A stretch of DNA of 64,000 nt, from contig NW_027469192.1 in assembly GCF_051020765.1 (NCBI RefSeq), forward strand, positions 124,001-188,000. Reading direction: 5' to 3'. Source of the stretch: Lasioglossum baleicum. Taxonomy: Eukaryota > Arthropoda > Insecta > Hymenoptera > Halictidae. The notes under the pieces are model-generated. The model worked only from the letters and a program-made list of their open reading frames with translations, made no database searches and had not been told where the DNA came from. Of this stretch, positions 1 through 13,096 are shown piece after piece (the first letter of the stretch is position 1; each line of letters starts with the position of its first letter). Position numbers and translations under genes: made by a program.

Positions 1-300
1 CTATGTCAGTTTCGACGATTCTTCGTTTGAGAAGTGTATTACTGTGCGGAACCGCTGTTTCGCGCGCTAGATCAGTGTATTTGCATGCAAGTATGAGAAA
101 TTGGAATAGAAACTCCGACCCGCCAAGTACGATCACAATTTATTCGAGCCCATGTCAGTTTCGACGATTCTTCGTTTGAGAAGTGTATTTCTGTGCGGAA
201 TCGCTGTTTCGCGCGCTAGATCAGTGCATTTGCATGCAAGTATGAGAAATTGGAATAGAAACTCCGACCCGGCAATCACGATCACGATTTATTCGAGCTT

Positions 301-449
301 ATGTCAGATTCGACGATTCTTCGTTTCAGAAGTGTATTTCTGTGCGGAATCGCTGTTTCGCGTGCTATATCAGTGCATTTGCATGCAAGTATGCGAAATT
401 GGCACGGAAACTCCGATTCGGCAAGCACGACCACGATTTATTCGTCCTT
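301..449 (+). repeat. Reference satellite monomer (149 bp)
   Basis: One monomer chosen as reference. In order it holds a CGACGATTCTTCG segment, GTGCGGAATCGCTG, TTTCGCG, the variable GCTATATC site, a central TTGCATGCAA palindrome overlapping the octamer ATTTGCAT, GCGAAATTGG, a CTCCGATTCGG segment and ACGATTTATTCG. It contains no TAA, TAG or TGA triplet anywhere on the plus strand, so all three forward frames are open through it. Because 149 is not a multiple of three, reading frame rotates from monomer to monomer. Stops in the array come only from subtype variants such as GCTAGATC, GGAATAG, GTATGAG, GTTTGAG or GTTTAGCG. Confidence 0.9.
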
Positions 450-2379
450 ATGTCAGATTCGACGATTCTTCGTTTGAGAAGTGTATTTCTGTGCGGAATC
501 GCTGTTTCGCGCGCTAGATCAGTGCATTTGCATGCAAGTATGAGAAATTGGAATAGAAACTCCGACCCGGCAATCACGATCACGATTTATTCGAGTTTAT
601 GTCAGATTCGGTCGATTCTTCGTTTCAGAAGGGTATTTTTGTGCGGAATCGCTGTTACGCGTCCTATATCAGTGCATTTGCATGCATGCGAAATTGGAAT
701 TGAAACTCCGACCCGGCAAGCACGATCACAATTTATTCGAGCCTATGTCAGATTCGACGATTATTCGTTTCACAAATGAATTTCTGTACGGAATCGCTGT
801 TTAGCGTGCTAGATCAGTGCATTTGTATGCAAATATGCGAAATTGGCACGGAAACTCCGACTCGGCAAGCACGATCACGATTTATTCGAGCTTATGTCAG
901 ATTCGACGATTCTTCGTTTGAGAAGTGTATTTCTGTGCGGAATCGCTGTTTCGCGCGCTAGATCAGTGCATTTGCATGCAAGTATGAGAAATTGGAATTG
1001 AAACTCCGACCCGGCAATCACGATCACGATTTATTCGAGCTTATGTCAGATTCGACGATTCTTCGTTTTAGAAGTGTATTTCTGTGCGGAATCGCTGTTT
1101 CGCGTGCTATATCAGTGCATTTGCATTCAAGTATGCGAAATTGGCACGGAAACTCCGATTCGGCAAGCACGACCACGATTCATTCGAGCTTATGTCAGAT
1201 TCGACGATTCTTCGTTTCAGAAGTGTATTTCTGTGCGGAATCGCTGTTTCGCGTGCTATATCAGTGCATTTGCATACAAGTTTGCGAAATTGGAATAGAA
1301 ACTCCGACCCGGCAAGCACGATCACAATTTATTCGAGCCTATGTCAGATTCGACGATTCTTCGTTTCAGAAGTGTATTTCTGTGCGGAATCGCTGTTTCG
1401 CGTGCTAGATCAGTGCATTTGTATGCAGATATGCGAAATTGGCACGGAAACTCCGATTCGGCAAGCACGATCACGATTTATTCGAGCTTATGTCAGATTC
1501 GACGATTCTTCGTTTCAGAAGTGTATTTCTGTGCGGAATCGCTGTTTCGCGTGCTATATCAGTGCATTTGCATGCAAGTATGCGAAATTGGAATAGAAAC
1601 TCCGACCCGGCAAGCACGATCACAATTTATTCGAGCCTATGTCAGATTCGACAATTATTCGTTTCACAAATGAATTTCTGTACGGAATCGCTGTTTAGCG
1701 TGCTAGATCAGTGCATTTGTATGCAAATATGCGAAATTGGTACGGAAACTCCGATTCGGCAAGCACGACCACGATTTATTCGAGCTTATGTCAGATTCGA
1801 CGATTCTTCGTTTCAGAAGTGTATTTCTGTGCGGAATCGCTGTTTAGCGTGCTAGATCAGTGCATTTGTATGCAAATATGCGAAATTGGCACGAAAACTC
1901 CGATTCGGCAAGCACGATCACGATTTATTCGAGCTTATGTCAGATTCGACGATTCTTCGTTTGAGAAGTGTATTTCTGTGCGGAATCGCTGTTTCGCGCG
2001 CTAGATCAGTGCATTTGCATGCAAGTATGAGAAATTGGAATAGAAACTCCGACCCGGCAAGTACGATCACAATTTATTATAGCCTATGTCAGTTTCGACG
2101 ATTCTTCGTTTGAGAAGTGTATTACTGTGCGGAACCGCTGTTTCGCGCGCTAGATCAGTGTATTTGCATGCAAGTATGAGAAATTGGAATAGAAACTCCG
2201 ACCCGCCATGTACGATCACAATTTATTCGAGCCCATGTCAGTTTCGACGATTCTTCGTTTGAGAAGTGTATTTCTGTGCGGAATCGCTGTTTCGCGTGCT
2301 ATATCAGTGCATTTGCATGCATGCGAAATTGGAATTGAAACTCCGACCCGGCAAGCACGATCACAATTTATTCGAGCCT

Positions 2380-5268
2380 ATGTCAGATTCGACGATTCTT
2401 CGTTTCAGAAGTGTATTTCTGTGCGGAATCGCTGTTTCGCGCGCTAGATCAGTGCATTTGCATGCAAATATGCGAAATTGGCACGAAAACTCCGACCCGG
2501 CAAGCACGATCACGATTTATTCGAGCTTATGTCAGATTCGACGATTCTTCGTTTCAGAAGTGTATTTCGTGCGGAATCGCTGTTTCGCGAGCTAGATCAG
2601 TGCATTTGTATGCAAATATGCGAAATTGGTACGGAAACTCCGATTCGGCAAGCACGACCACGATTTATTCGTCCTTATGTCAGATTCGACGATTCTTCGT
2701 TTGAGAAGTGTATTTCTGTGCGGAATCGCTGTTTCGCGCGCTAGATCAATGCATTTGCATGCAAGTATGAGAAATTGGAATAGAAACTCCGACCCGGCAA
2801 TCACGATCACGATTTATTCGAGTTTATGTCAGATTCGGTCGATTCTTCGTTTCAGAAGGGTATTTTTGTGCGGAATCGCTGTTACGCGTTCTATATCAGT
2901 GCATTTGCATGCATGCGAAATTGGAATTGAAACTCCGACCCGGCAAGCACGATCACAATTTATTCGAGCCTATGTCAGATTCGACGATTATTCGTTTCAC
3001 AAATGAATTTCTGTACGGAATCGCTGTTTAGCGTGCTAGATCAGTGCATTTGTATGCAAATATGCGAAATTGGCACGGAAACTCCGACTCGGCAAGCACG
3101 ATCACGATTTATTCGAGCTTATGTCAGATTCGACGATTCTTCGTTTGAGAAGTGTATTTCTGTGCGGAATCGCTGTTTCGCGCGCTAGATCAGTGCATTT
3201 GCATGCAAGTATGAGAAATTGGAATTGAAACTCCGACCCGGCAATCACGATCACGATTTATTCGAGCTTATGTCAGATTCGACGATTCTTCGTTTTAGAA
3301 GTGTATTTCTGTGCGGAATCGCTGTTTCGCGTGCTATATCAGTGCATTTGCATTCAAGTATGCGAAATTGGCACGGAAACTCCGATTCGGCAAGCACGAC
3401 CACGATTCATTCGAGCTTATGTCAGATTCGACGATTCTTCGTTTCAGAAGTGTATTTCTGTGCGGAATCGCTGTTTCGCGTGCTATATCAGTGCATTTGC
3501 ATACAAGTTTGCGAAATTGGAATAGAAACTCCGACCCGGCAAGCACGATCACAATTTATTCGAGCCTATGTCAGATTCGACGATTCTTCGTTTCAGAAGT
3601 GTATTTCTGTGCGGAATCGCTGTTTCGCGTGCTATATCAGTGCATTTGCATGCAAGTATGCGAAATTGGAATAGAAACTCCGACCCGGCAAGTACGATCA
3701 CAATTTATTATAGCCTATGTCAGTTTCGACGATTCTTCGTTTGAGAAGTGTATTACTGTGCGGAACCGCTGTTTCGCGCGCTAGATCAGTGTATTTGCAT
3801 GCAAGTATGAGAAATTGGAATAGAAACTCCGACCCGCCAAGAACGATCACAATTTATTCGAGCCCATGTCAGTTTCGACGATTCTTCGTTTGAAAAGTGT
3901 ATTTCTGTGCGGAATCGCTGTTTCGCGCGCTAGATCAGTGCATTTGCATGCAAGTATGAGAAATTGGAATAGAAACTCCGACCCGGCAATCACGATCACG
4001 ATTTATTCGAGCTTATGTCAGATTCGACGATTCTTCGTTTCAGAAGTGTATTTCTGTGCGGAATCGCTGTTTCGCGCGCTAGATCAGTGCATTTGCATGC
4101 AAATATGCGAAATTGGCACGAAAACTCCGACCCGGCAAGCACGATCACGATTTATTCGAGCTTATGTCAGATTCGACGATTCTTCGTTTCAGAAGTGTAT
4201 TTCTGTGCGGAATCGCTGTTTCGCGAGCTAGATCAGTGCATTTGTATGCAAATATGCGAAATTGGTACGGAAACTCCGATTCGGCAAGCACGACCACGAT
4301 TTATTCGTCCTTATGTCAGATTCGACGATTCTTCGTTTGAGAAGTGTATTTCTGTGCGGAATCGCTGTTTCGCGCGCTAGATCAGTGCATTTGCATGCAA
4401 GTATGAGAAATTGGAATAGAAACTCCGACCCGGCAATCACGATCACGATTTATTCGAGTTTATGTCAGATTCGGTCGATTCTTCGTTTCAGAAGGGTATT
4501 TTTGTGCGGAATCGCTGTTACGCGTTCTATATCAGTGCATTTGCATGCATGCGAAATTGGAATTGAAACTCCGACCCGGCAAGCACGATCACAATTTATT
4601 CGAGCCTATGTCAGATTCGACGATTATTCGTTTCACAAATGAATTTCTGTACGGAATCGCTGTTTAGCGTGCTAGATCAGTGCATTTGTATGCAAATATG
4701 CGAAATTGGCACGGAAACTCCGACTCGGCAAGCACGATCACGATTTATTCGAGCTTATGTCAGATTCGACGATTCTTCGTTTGAGAAGTGTATTTCTGTG
4801 CGGAATCGCTGTTTCGCGCGCTAGATCAGTGCATTTGCATGCAAGTATGAGAAATTGGAATTGAAACTCCGACCCGGCAATCACGATCACGATTTATTCG
4901 AGCTTATGTCAGATTCGACGATTCTTCGTTTTAGAAGTGTATTTCTGTGCGGAATCGCTGTTTCGCGTGCTATATCAGTGCATTTGCATTCAAGTATGCG
5001 AAATTGGCACGGAAACTCCGATTCGGCAAGCACGACCACGATTCATTCGAGCTTATGTCAGATTCGACGATTCTTCGTTTCAGAAGTGTATTTCTGTGCG
5101 GAATCGCTGTTTCGCGTGCTATATCAGTGCATTTGCATACAAGTTTGCGAAATTGGAATAGAAACTCCGACCCGGCAAGCACGATCACAATTTATTCGAG
5201 CCTATGTCAGATTCGACGATTCTTCGTTTCAGAAGTGTATTTCTGTGCGGAATCGCTGTTTCGCGTGC
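2380..5268 (+). repeat. 11-monomer HOR, tandem duplication (1636 bp)
   Basis: About 2380-3632 is repeated at 4015-5268. The offset is 1635 before and 1636 after a single-base deletion near 2569. 1636 bp equals eleven 149-bp monomers minus 3 bp, the shortfall coming from one 146-bp monomer. The same pair recurs in superunit B (for example 17312 and 18947, 18053 and 19689), showing that the 11-mer duplication predates the superunit duplication. Confidence 0.85.
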
Positions 5269-8200
5269 TAGATCAGTGCATTTGTATGCAGATATGCGAA
5301 ATTGGCACGGAAACTCCGATTCGGCAAGCACGATCACGATTTATTCGAGCTTATGTCAGATTCGACGATTCTTCGTTTCAGAAGTGTATTTCTGTGCGGA
5401 ATCGCTGTTTCGCGTGCTATATCAGTGCATTTGCATGCAAGTATGCGAAATTGGAATAGAAACTCCGACCCGGCATGCACGATCACAATTTATTCGAGCC
5501 TATGTCAGATTCGACAATTATTCGTTTCACAAATGAATTTCTGTACGGAATCGCTGTTTAGCGTGCTAGATCAGTGCATTTGTATGCAAATATGCGAAAT
5601 TGGTACGGAAACTCCGATTCGGCAAGCACGACCACGATTTATTCGAGCTTATGTCAGATTCGACGATTCTTCGTTTCAGAAGTGTATTTCTGTGCGGAAT
5701 CGCTGTTTAGCGTGCTAGATCAGTGCATTTGTATGCAAATATGCGAAATTGGCACGAAAACTCCGATTCGGCAAGCACGATCACGATTTATTCGAGCTTA
5801 TGTCAGATTCGACGATTCTTCGTTTGAGAAGTGTATTTCTGTGCGGAATCGCTGTTTCGCGCGCTAGATCAGTGCATTTGCATGCAAGTATGAGAAATTG
5901 GAATAGAAACTCCGACCCGGCAATCACGATCACGATTTATTCGAGCTTATGTCAGATTCGACGATTCTTCGTTTCAGAAGTGTATTTCTGTGCGGAATCG
6001 CTGTTTCGCGTGCTATATCAGTGCATTTGCATGCAAGTATGCGAAATTGGCACGGAAACTCCGATTCGGCAAGCACGACCACTATTTATTAGAGCTTATG
6101 TCAGATTCGACGATTCTTCGTTTCAGAAGTGTATTTCTGTGCGGAATCGCTGTTTCGCGTGCTATATAAGTGCATTTGCATGCAAATATGCGAAATTGGC
6201 ACGAAAACTCCGACCCGGCAAGCACGATCACGATTTATTCGAGCTTATGTCAGATTCGACGATTCTTCGTTTCAGAAGTGTATTTCTGTGCGGAATCGCT
6301 GTTTCGCGTGCTATATCAGTGCATTTGCATGCAAGTATGAGAAATTGGAATAGAAACTCCGACCCGGCAATCACGATCACGATTTATTCGAGCTTATGTC
6401 AGATTCGACGATTCTTCGTTTCAGAAGTGTATTTCTGTGCGGAATCGCTGTTTCGCGTGCTATATCAGTGCATTTGCATGCAGGTATGCGAAATTGGCAC
6501 GGAAACTCCGATTCGGCAAGCACGACCACGATTTATTCGAGCTTATGTCAGATTCGACGATTCTTCGTTTCAGAAGTGTATTTCTGTGCGGAACCGCTGT
6601 TTCGCGCGCTAGATCAGTGCATTTGCATGCAAGTATGAGAAATTGGAATAGAAACTCCGACCCGGCAATCACGATCACGATTTATTCGAGCTTATGTCAG
6701 ATTCGACGATTCTTCGTTTCAGAAGTGTATTTCTGTGTGGAATCGCTGTTTCGCGTGCTATATCAGTGCATTTGCATGCAAGTATGCGAAATTGGCACGG
6801 AAACTCCGATTCGGCAAGCACGACCACGATTTATTCGAGCTTATGTCAGATTCGACGATTCTTCGTTTCAGAAGTGTATTTCTGTGCGGAATCGCTGTTT
6901 CGCGTGCTATATCAGTGCATTTGCATGCAAGTATGCGAAATTGGAATAGAAACTCCGACCCGGCAAGTACGATCACAATTTATTATAGCCTATGTCAGTT
7001 TCGACGATTCTTCGTTTGAGAAGTGTATTACTGTGCGGAACCGCTGTTTCGCGCGCTAGATCAGTGTATTTGCATGCAAGTATGAGAAATTGGAATAGAA
7101 ACTCCGACCCGCCAAGTACGATCACAATTTATTCGGGCCCATGTCAGTTTCGACGATTCTTCGTTTGAGAAGTGTATTTCTGTGCGGAATCGCTGTTTCG
7201 CGCGCTAGATCAGTGCATTTGCATGCAAGTATGAGAAATTGGAATAGAAACTCCGACCCGGCAATCACGATCACGATTTATTCGAGTTTATGTCAGATTC
7301 GGTCGATTCTTCGTTTCAGAAGGGTATTTTTGTGCGGAATCGCTGTTACGCGTTCTATATCAGTGCATTTGCATGCATGCGAAATTGGAATTGAAACTCC
7401 GACCCGGCAAGCACGATCACAATTTATTCGAGCCTATGTCAGATTCGACGATTATTCGTTTCACAAATGAATTTCTGTACGGAATCGCTGTTTAGCGTGC
7501 TAGATCAGTGCATTTGTATGCAAATATGAGAAATTGGCACGGAAACTCCGACTCGGCAAGCACGATCACGATTTATTCGAGCTTATGTCAGATTCGACGA
7601 TTCTTCGTTTGAGAAGTGTATTTCTGTGCGGAATCGCTGTTTCGCGCGCTAGATCAGTGCATTTGCATGCAAGTATGAGAAATTGGAATAGAAACTCCGA
7701 CCCGGCAATCACGATCACGATTTATTCGAGCTTATGTCAGATTCGACGATTCTTCGTTTCAGAAGTGTATTTCTGTGCGGAATCGCTGTTTCGCGTGCTA
7801 TATCAGTGCATTTGCATGCAAGTATGCGAAATTGGCACGGAAACTCCGATTCGGCAAGCACGACCACGATTTATTCGAGCTTATGTCAGATTCGACGATT
7901 CTTCGTTTCAGAAGTGTATTTCTGTGCGGAATCGCTGTTTCGCGTGCTATATCAGTGCATTTGCATGCAAGTATGCGAAATTGGAATAGAAACTCCGACC
8001 CGGCAAGTACGATCACAATTTATTCGAGCCTATGTCAGTTTCGACGATTCTTCGTTTGAGAAGTGTATTACTGTGCGGAATCGCTGTTTCGCGCGCTAGA
8101 TCAGTGCATTTGCATGCAAGTATGAGAAATTGGAATAGAATCTCCGACCCGCCAAGTACGATCAGAATTTATTCGAGCCTATGTCAGTTTCGACGATTCT

Positions 8201-8511
8201 TCGTTTGAGAAGTGTATTTCTGTGCGGAATCGCTGTTTCGCGCTCTAGATCAGTGCATTTGCATGCAAGTATGAGAAATTGGAATAGATACTCCGACCCG
8301 GCAATCACGATCACGATTTATTCGAGCTTATGTCAGATTCGACGATTCTTCGTTTCAGAAGTGTATTTCTGTGCGGAATCGCTGTTTCGCGTGCTATATC
8401 AGTGCATTTGCATGCAAGTATGCGAAATTGGCACGGAAACTCCGATTCGGCAAGCACGACCACGATTTATTTGAGCTTATGTCAGATTCGACGATTCTTC
8501 GTTTGAGAAGT

Positions 8512-11500
8512 GTATTTCTGTGCGGAATCGCTGTTTCGCGTGCTATATCAGTGCATTTGCATGCAAGTATGAGAAATTGGAATAGAAACTCCGACCCGGC
8601 AATCAGGATCACGATTTATTCGAGCTTATGTCAGATTCGACGATTCTTCGTTTCAGAAGTGTATTTCTGTGCGGAATCGCTGTTTCGCGTGCTATATCAG
8701 TGCATTTGCATGCATGCGAAATTGGAATTGAAACTCCGACCCGGCAAGCACGATCACAATTTATTCGAGCCTATGTCAGTTTCGACGATTCTTCGTTTCA
8801 GAAGTGTATTTCTGTGCGGAATCGCTGTTTCGCGCGCTAGATCAGTGCATTTGCATGCAAATATGCGAAATTGGCACGAAAACTCCGACCCGGCAAGCAC
8901 GATCACGATTTATTCGAGCTTATGTCAGATTCGACGATTCTTCGTTTCAGAAGTGTATTTCTGTGCGGAATCGCTGTTTCGCGAGCTAGATCAGTGCATT
9001 TGTATGCAAATATGCGAAATTGGTACGGAAACTCCGATTCGGCAAGCACGACCACGATTTATTCGTCCTTATGTCAGATTCGACGATTCTTCGTTTGAGA
9101 AGTGTATTTCTGTGCGGAATCGCTGTTTCGCGCGCTAGATCAGTGCATTTGCATGCAAGTATGAGAAATTGGAATAGAAACTCCGACCCGGCAATCACGA
9201 TCACGATTTATTCGAGTTTATGTCAGATTCGGTCGATTCTTCGTTTCAGAAGGGTATTTTTGTGCGGAATCGCTGTTACGCGTTCTATATCAGTGCATTT
9301 GCATGCATGCGAAATTGGAATTGAAACTCCGACCCGGCAAGCACGATCACAATTTATTCGAGCCTATGTCAGATTCGACGATTATTCGTTTCACAAATGA
9401 ATTTCTGTACGGAATCGCTGTTTAGCGTGCTAGATCAGTGCATTTGTATGCAAATATGCGAAATTGGCACGGAAACTCCGACTCGGCAAGCACGATCACG
9501 ATTTATTCGAGCTTATGTCAGATTCGACGATTCTTCGTTTGAGAAGTGTATTTCTGTGCGGAATCGCTGTTTCGCGCGCTAGATCAGTGCATTTGCATGC
9601 AAGTATGAGAAATTGGAATTGAAACTCCGACCCGGCAATCACGATCACGATTTATTCGAGCTTATGTCAGATTCGACGATTCTTCGTTTTAGAAGTGTAT
9701 TTCTGTGCGGAATCGCTGTTTCGCGTGCTATATCAGTGCATTTGCATTCAAGTATGCGAAATTGGCACGGAAACTCCGATTCGGCAAGCACGACCACGAT
9801 TCATTCGAGCTTATGTCAGATTCGACGATTCTTCGTTTCAGAAGTGTATTTCTGTGCGGAATCGCTGTTTCGCGTGCTATATCAGTGCATTTGCATACAA
9901 GTTTGCGAAATTGGAATAGAAACTCCGACCCGGCAAGCACGATCACAATTTATTCGAGCCTATGTCAGATTCGACGATTCTTCGTTTCAGAAGTGTATTT
10001 CTGTGCGGAATCGCTGTTTCGCGTGCTAGATCAGTGCATTTGTATGCAGATATGCGAAATTGGCACGGAAACTCCGATTCGGCAAGCACGATCACGATTT
10101 ATTCGAGCTTATGTCAGATTCGACGATTCTTCGTTTCAGAAGTGTATTTCTGTGCGGAATCGCTGTTTCGCGTGCTATATCAGTGCATTTGCATGCAAGT
10201 ATGCGAAATTGGAATAGAAACTCCGACCCGGCAAGCACGATCACAATTTATTCGAGCCTATGTCAGATTCGACGATTATTCGTTTCACAAATGAATTTCT
10301 GTACGGAATCGCTGTTTAGCGTGCTAGATCAGTGCATTTGTATGCAAATATGCGAAATTGGCACGGAAACTCCGACTCGGCAAGCACGATCACGATTTAT
10401 TCGAGCTTATGTCAGATTCGACGATTCTTCGTTTGAGAAGTGTATTTCTGTGCGGAATCGCTGTTTCGCGCGCTAGATCAGTGCATTTGCATGCAAGTAT
10501 GAGAAATTGGAATTGAAACTCCGACCCGGCAATCACGATCACGATTTATTCGAGCTTATGTCAGATTCGACGATTCTTCGTTTTAGAAGTGTATTTCTGT
10601 GCGGAATCGCTGTTTCGCGTGCTATATCAGTGCATTTGCATTCAAGTATGCGAAATTGGCACGGAAACTCCGATTCGGCAAGCACGACCACGATTCATTC
10701 GAGCTTATGTCAGATTCGACGATTCTTCGTTTCAGAAGTGTATTTCTGTGCGGAATCGCTGTTTCGCGTGCTATATCAGTGCATTTGCATACAAGTTTGC
10801 GAAATTGGAATAGAAACTCCGACCCGGCAAGCACGATCACAATTTATTCGAGCCTATGTCAGATTCGACGATTCTTCGTTTCAGAAGTGTATTTCTGTGC
10901 GGAATCGCTGTTTCGCGTGCTAGATCAGTGCATTTGTATGCAGATATGCGAAATTGGCACGGAAACTCCGATTCGGCAAGCACGATCACGATTTATTCGA
11001 GCTTATGTCAGATTCGACGATTCTTCGTTTCAGAAGTGTATTTCTGTGCGGAATCGCTGTTTCGCGTGCTATATCAGTGCATTTGCATGCAAGTATGCGA
11101 AATTGGAATAGAAACTCCGACCCGGCAAGCACGATCACAATTTATTCGAGCCTATGTCAGATTCGACAATTATTCGTTTCACAAATGAATTTCTGTACGG
11201 AATCGCTGTTTCGCGTGCTATATCAGTGCATTTGCATGCAAGTATGCGAAATTGGCACGGAAACTCCGATTCGGCAAGCACGACCACGATTTATTCGAGC
11301 TTATGTCAGATTCGACGATTCTTCGTTTCAGAAGTGTATTTCTGTGCGGAATCGCTGTTTCGCGTGCTATATCAGTGCATTTGCATGCAAGTATGAGAAA
11401 TTGGAATAGAAACTCCGACCCGGCAATCAGGATCACGATTTATTCGAGCTTATGTCAGATTCGACGATTCTTCGTTTCAGAAGTGTATTTCTGTGCGGAA

Positions 11501-13096
11501 TCGCTGTTTCGCGTGCTATATCAGTGCATTTGCATGCATGCGAAATTGGAATTGAAACTCCGACCCGGCAAGCACGATCACAATTTATTCGAGCCTATGT
11601 CAGTTTCGACGATTCTTCGTTTCAGAAGTGTATTTCTGTGCGGAATCGCTGTTTCGCGCGCTAGATCAGTGCATTTGCATGCAAATATGCGAAATTGGCA
11701 CGAAAACTCCGACCCGGCAAGCACGATCACGATTTATTCGAGCTTATGTCAGATTCGACGATTCTTCGTTTCAGAAGTGTATTTCTGTGCGGAATCGCTG
11801 TTTCGCGAGCTAGATCAGTGCATTTGTATGCAAATATGCGAAATTGGTACGGAAACTCCGATTCGGCAAGCACGACCACGATTTATTCGTCCTTATGTCA
11901 GATTCGACGATTCTTCGTTTGAGAAGTGTATTTCTGTGCGGAATCGCTGTTTCGCGCGCTAGATCAGTGCATTTGCATGCAAGTATGAGAAATTGGAATA
12001 GAAACTCCGACCCGGCAATCACGATCACGATTTATTCGAGTTTATGTCAGATTCGGTCGATTCTTCGTTTCAGAAGGGTATTTTTGTGCGGAATCGCTGT
12101 TACGCGTTCTATATCAGTGCATTTGCATGCATGCGAAATTGGAATTGAAACTCCGACCCGGCAAGCACGATCACAATTTATTCGAGCCTATGTCAGATTC
12201 GACGATTATTCGTTTCACAAATGAATTTCTGTACGGAATCGCTGTTTAGCGTGCTAGATCAGTGCATTTGTATGCAAATATGCGAAATTGGCACGGAAAC
12301 TCCGACTCGGCAAGCACGATCACGATTTATTCGAGCTTATGTCAGATTCGACGATTCTTCGTTTGAGAAGTGTATTTCTGTGCGGAATCGCTGTTTCGCG
12401 CGCTAGATCAGTGCATTTGCATGCAAGTATGAGAAATTGGAATTGAAACTCCGACCCGGCAATCACGATCACGATTTATTCGAGCTTATGTCAGATTCGA
12501 CGATTCTTCGTTTTAGAAGTGTATTTCTGTGCGGAATCGCTGTTTCGCGTGCTATATCAGTGCATTTGCATTCAAGTATGCGAAATTGGCACGGAAACTC
12601 CGATTCGGCAAGCACGACCACGATTCATTCGAGCTTATGTCAGATTCGACGATTCTTCGTTTCAGAAGTGTATTTCTGTGCGGAATCGCTGTTTCGCGTG
12701 CTATATCAGTGCATTTGCATACAAGTTTGCGAAATTGGAATAGAAACTCCGACCCGGCAAGCACGATCACAATTTATTCGAGCCTATGTCAGATTCGACG
12801 ATTCTTCGTTTCAGAAGTGTATTTCTGTGCGGAATCGCTGTTTCGCGTGCTAGATCAGTGCATTTGTATGCAGATATGCGAAATTGGCACGGAAACTCCG
12901 ATTCGGCAAGCACGATCACGATTTATTCGAGCTTATGTCAGATTCGACGATTCTTCGTTTCAGAAGTGTATTTCTGTGCGGAATCGCTGTTTCGCGTGCT
13001 ATATCAGTGCATTTGCATGCAAGTATGCGAAATTGGAATAGAAACTCCGACCCGGCAAGCACGATCACAATTTATTCGAGCCTATGTCAGATTCGA
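8512..13096 (+). repeat. 1.76-kb satellite block duplicated at 2824 bp
   Basis: About 8512-10272 is repeated at 11336-13096 at a constant offset of 2824 bp. A rare variant, CAATCAGGATC instead of CAATCACGATC, marks both copies (8602 and 11426). The match begins after CGTTTGAG/CGTTTCAG differ and ends where CGACGATTATTCG becomes CGACAATTATTCG. This lies in the part of copy A that separates it from copy B. Confidence 0.8.
9365..11152 (+). repeat. 6-monomer HOR, tandem pair (894 bp)
   Basis: Two adjacent 894-bp copies (exactly six 149-bp monomers), beginning at 9365 and 10259. The ATTATTCGTTTCACAAATG monomer marks each start. A third such monomer follows at 11153 but carries CGACAATTATTCG and then joins a different block. 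All six monomers are full length, so there is no 145- or 146-bp unit inside. Confidence 0.85.

Noticed and set aside
130..165. Internal duplication within the monomer (ACGATTTATTCG against ACGATTCTTCG)
   Set aside because: The similarity covers only about 11 bases with an indel and does not extend, so an ancestral sub-repeat is not supported by eye.
301..449. CENP-B box in the monomer (CCCGGCAAGCACGAT region on the minus strand of related subtypes)
   Set aside because: Only 7 of 9 essential positions match. A match this weak is expected by chance in a fair share of 149-bp sequences read on both strands.
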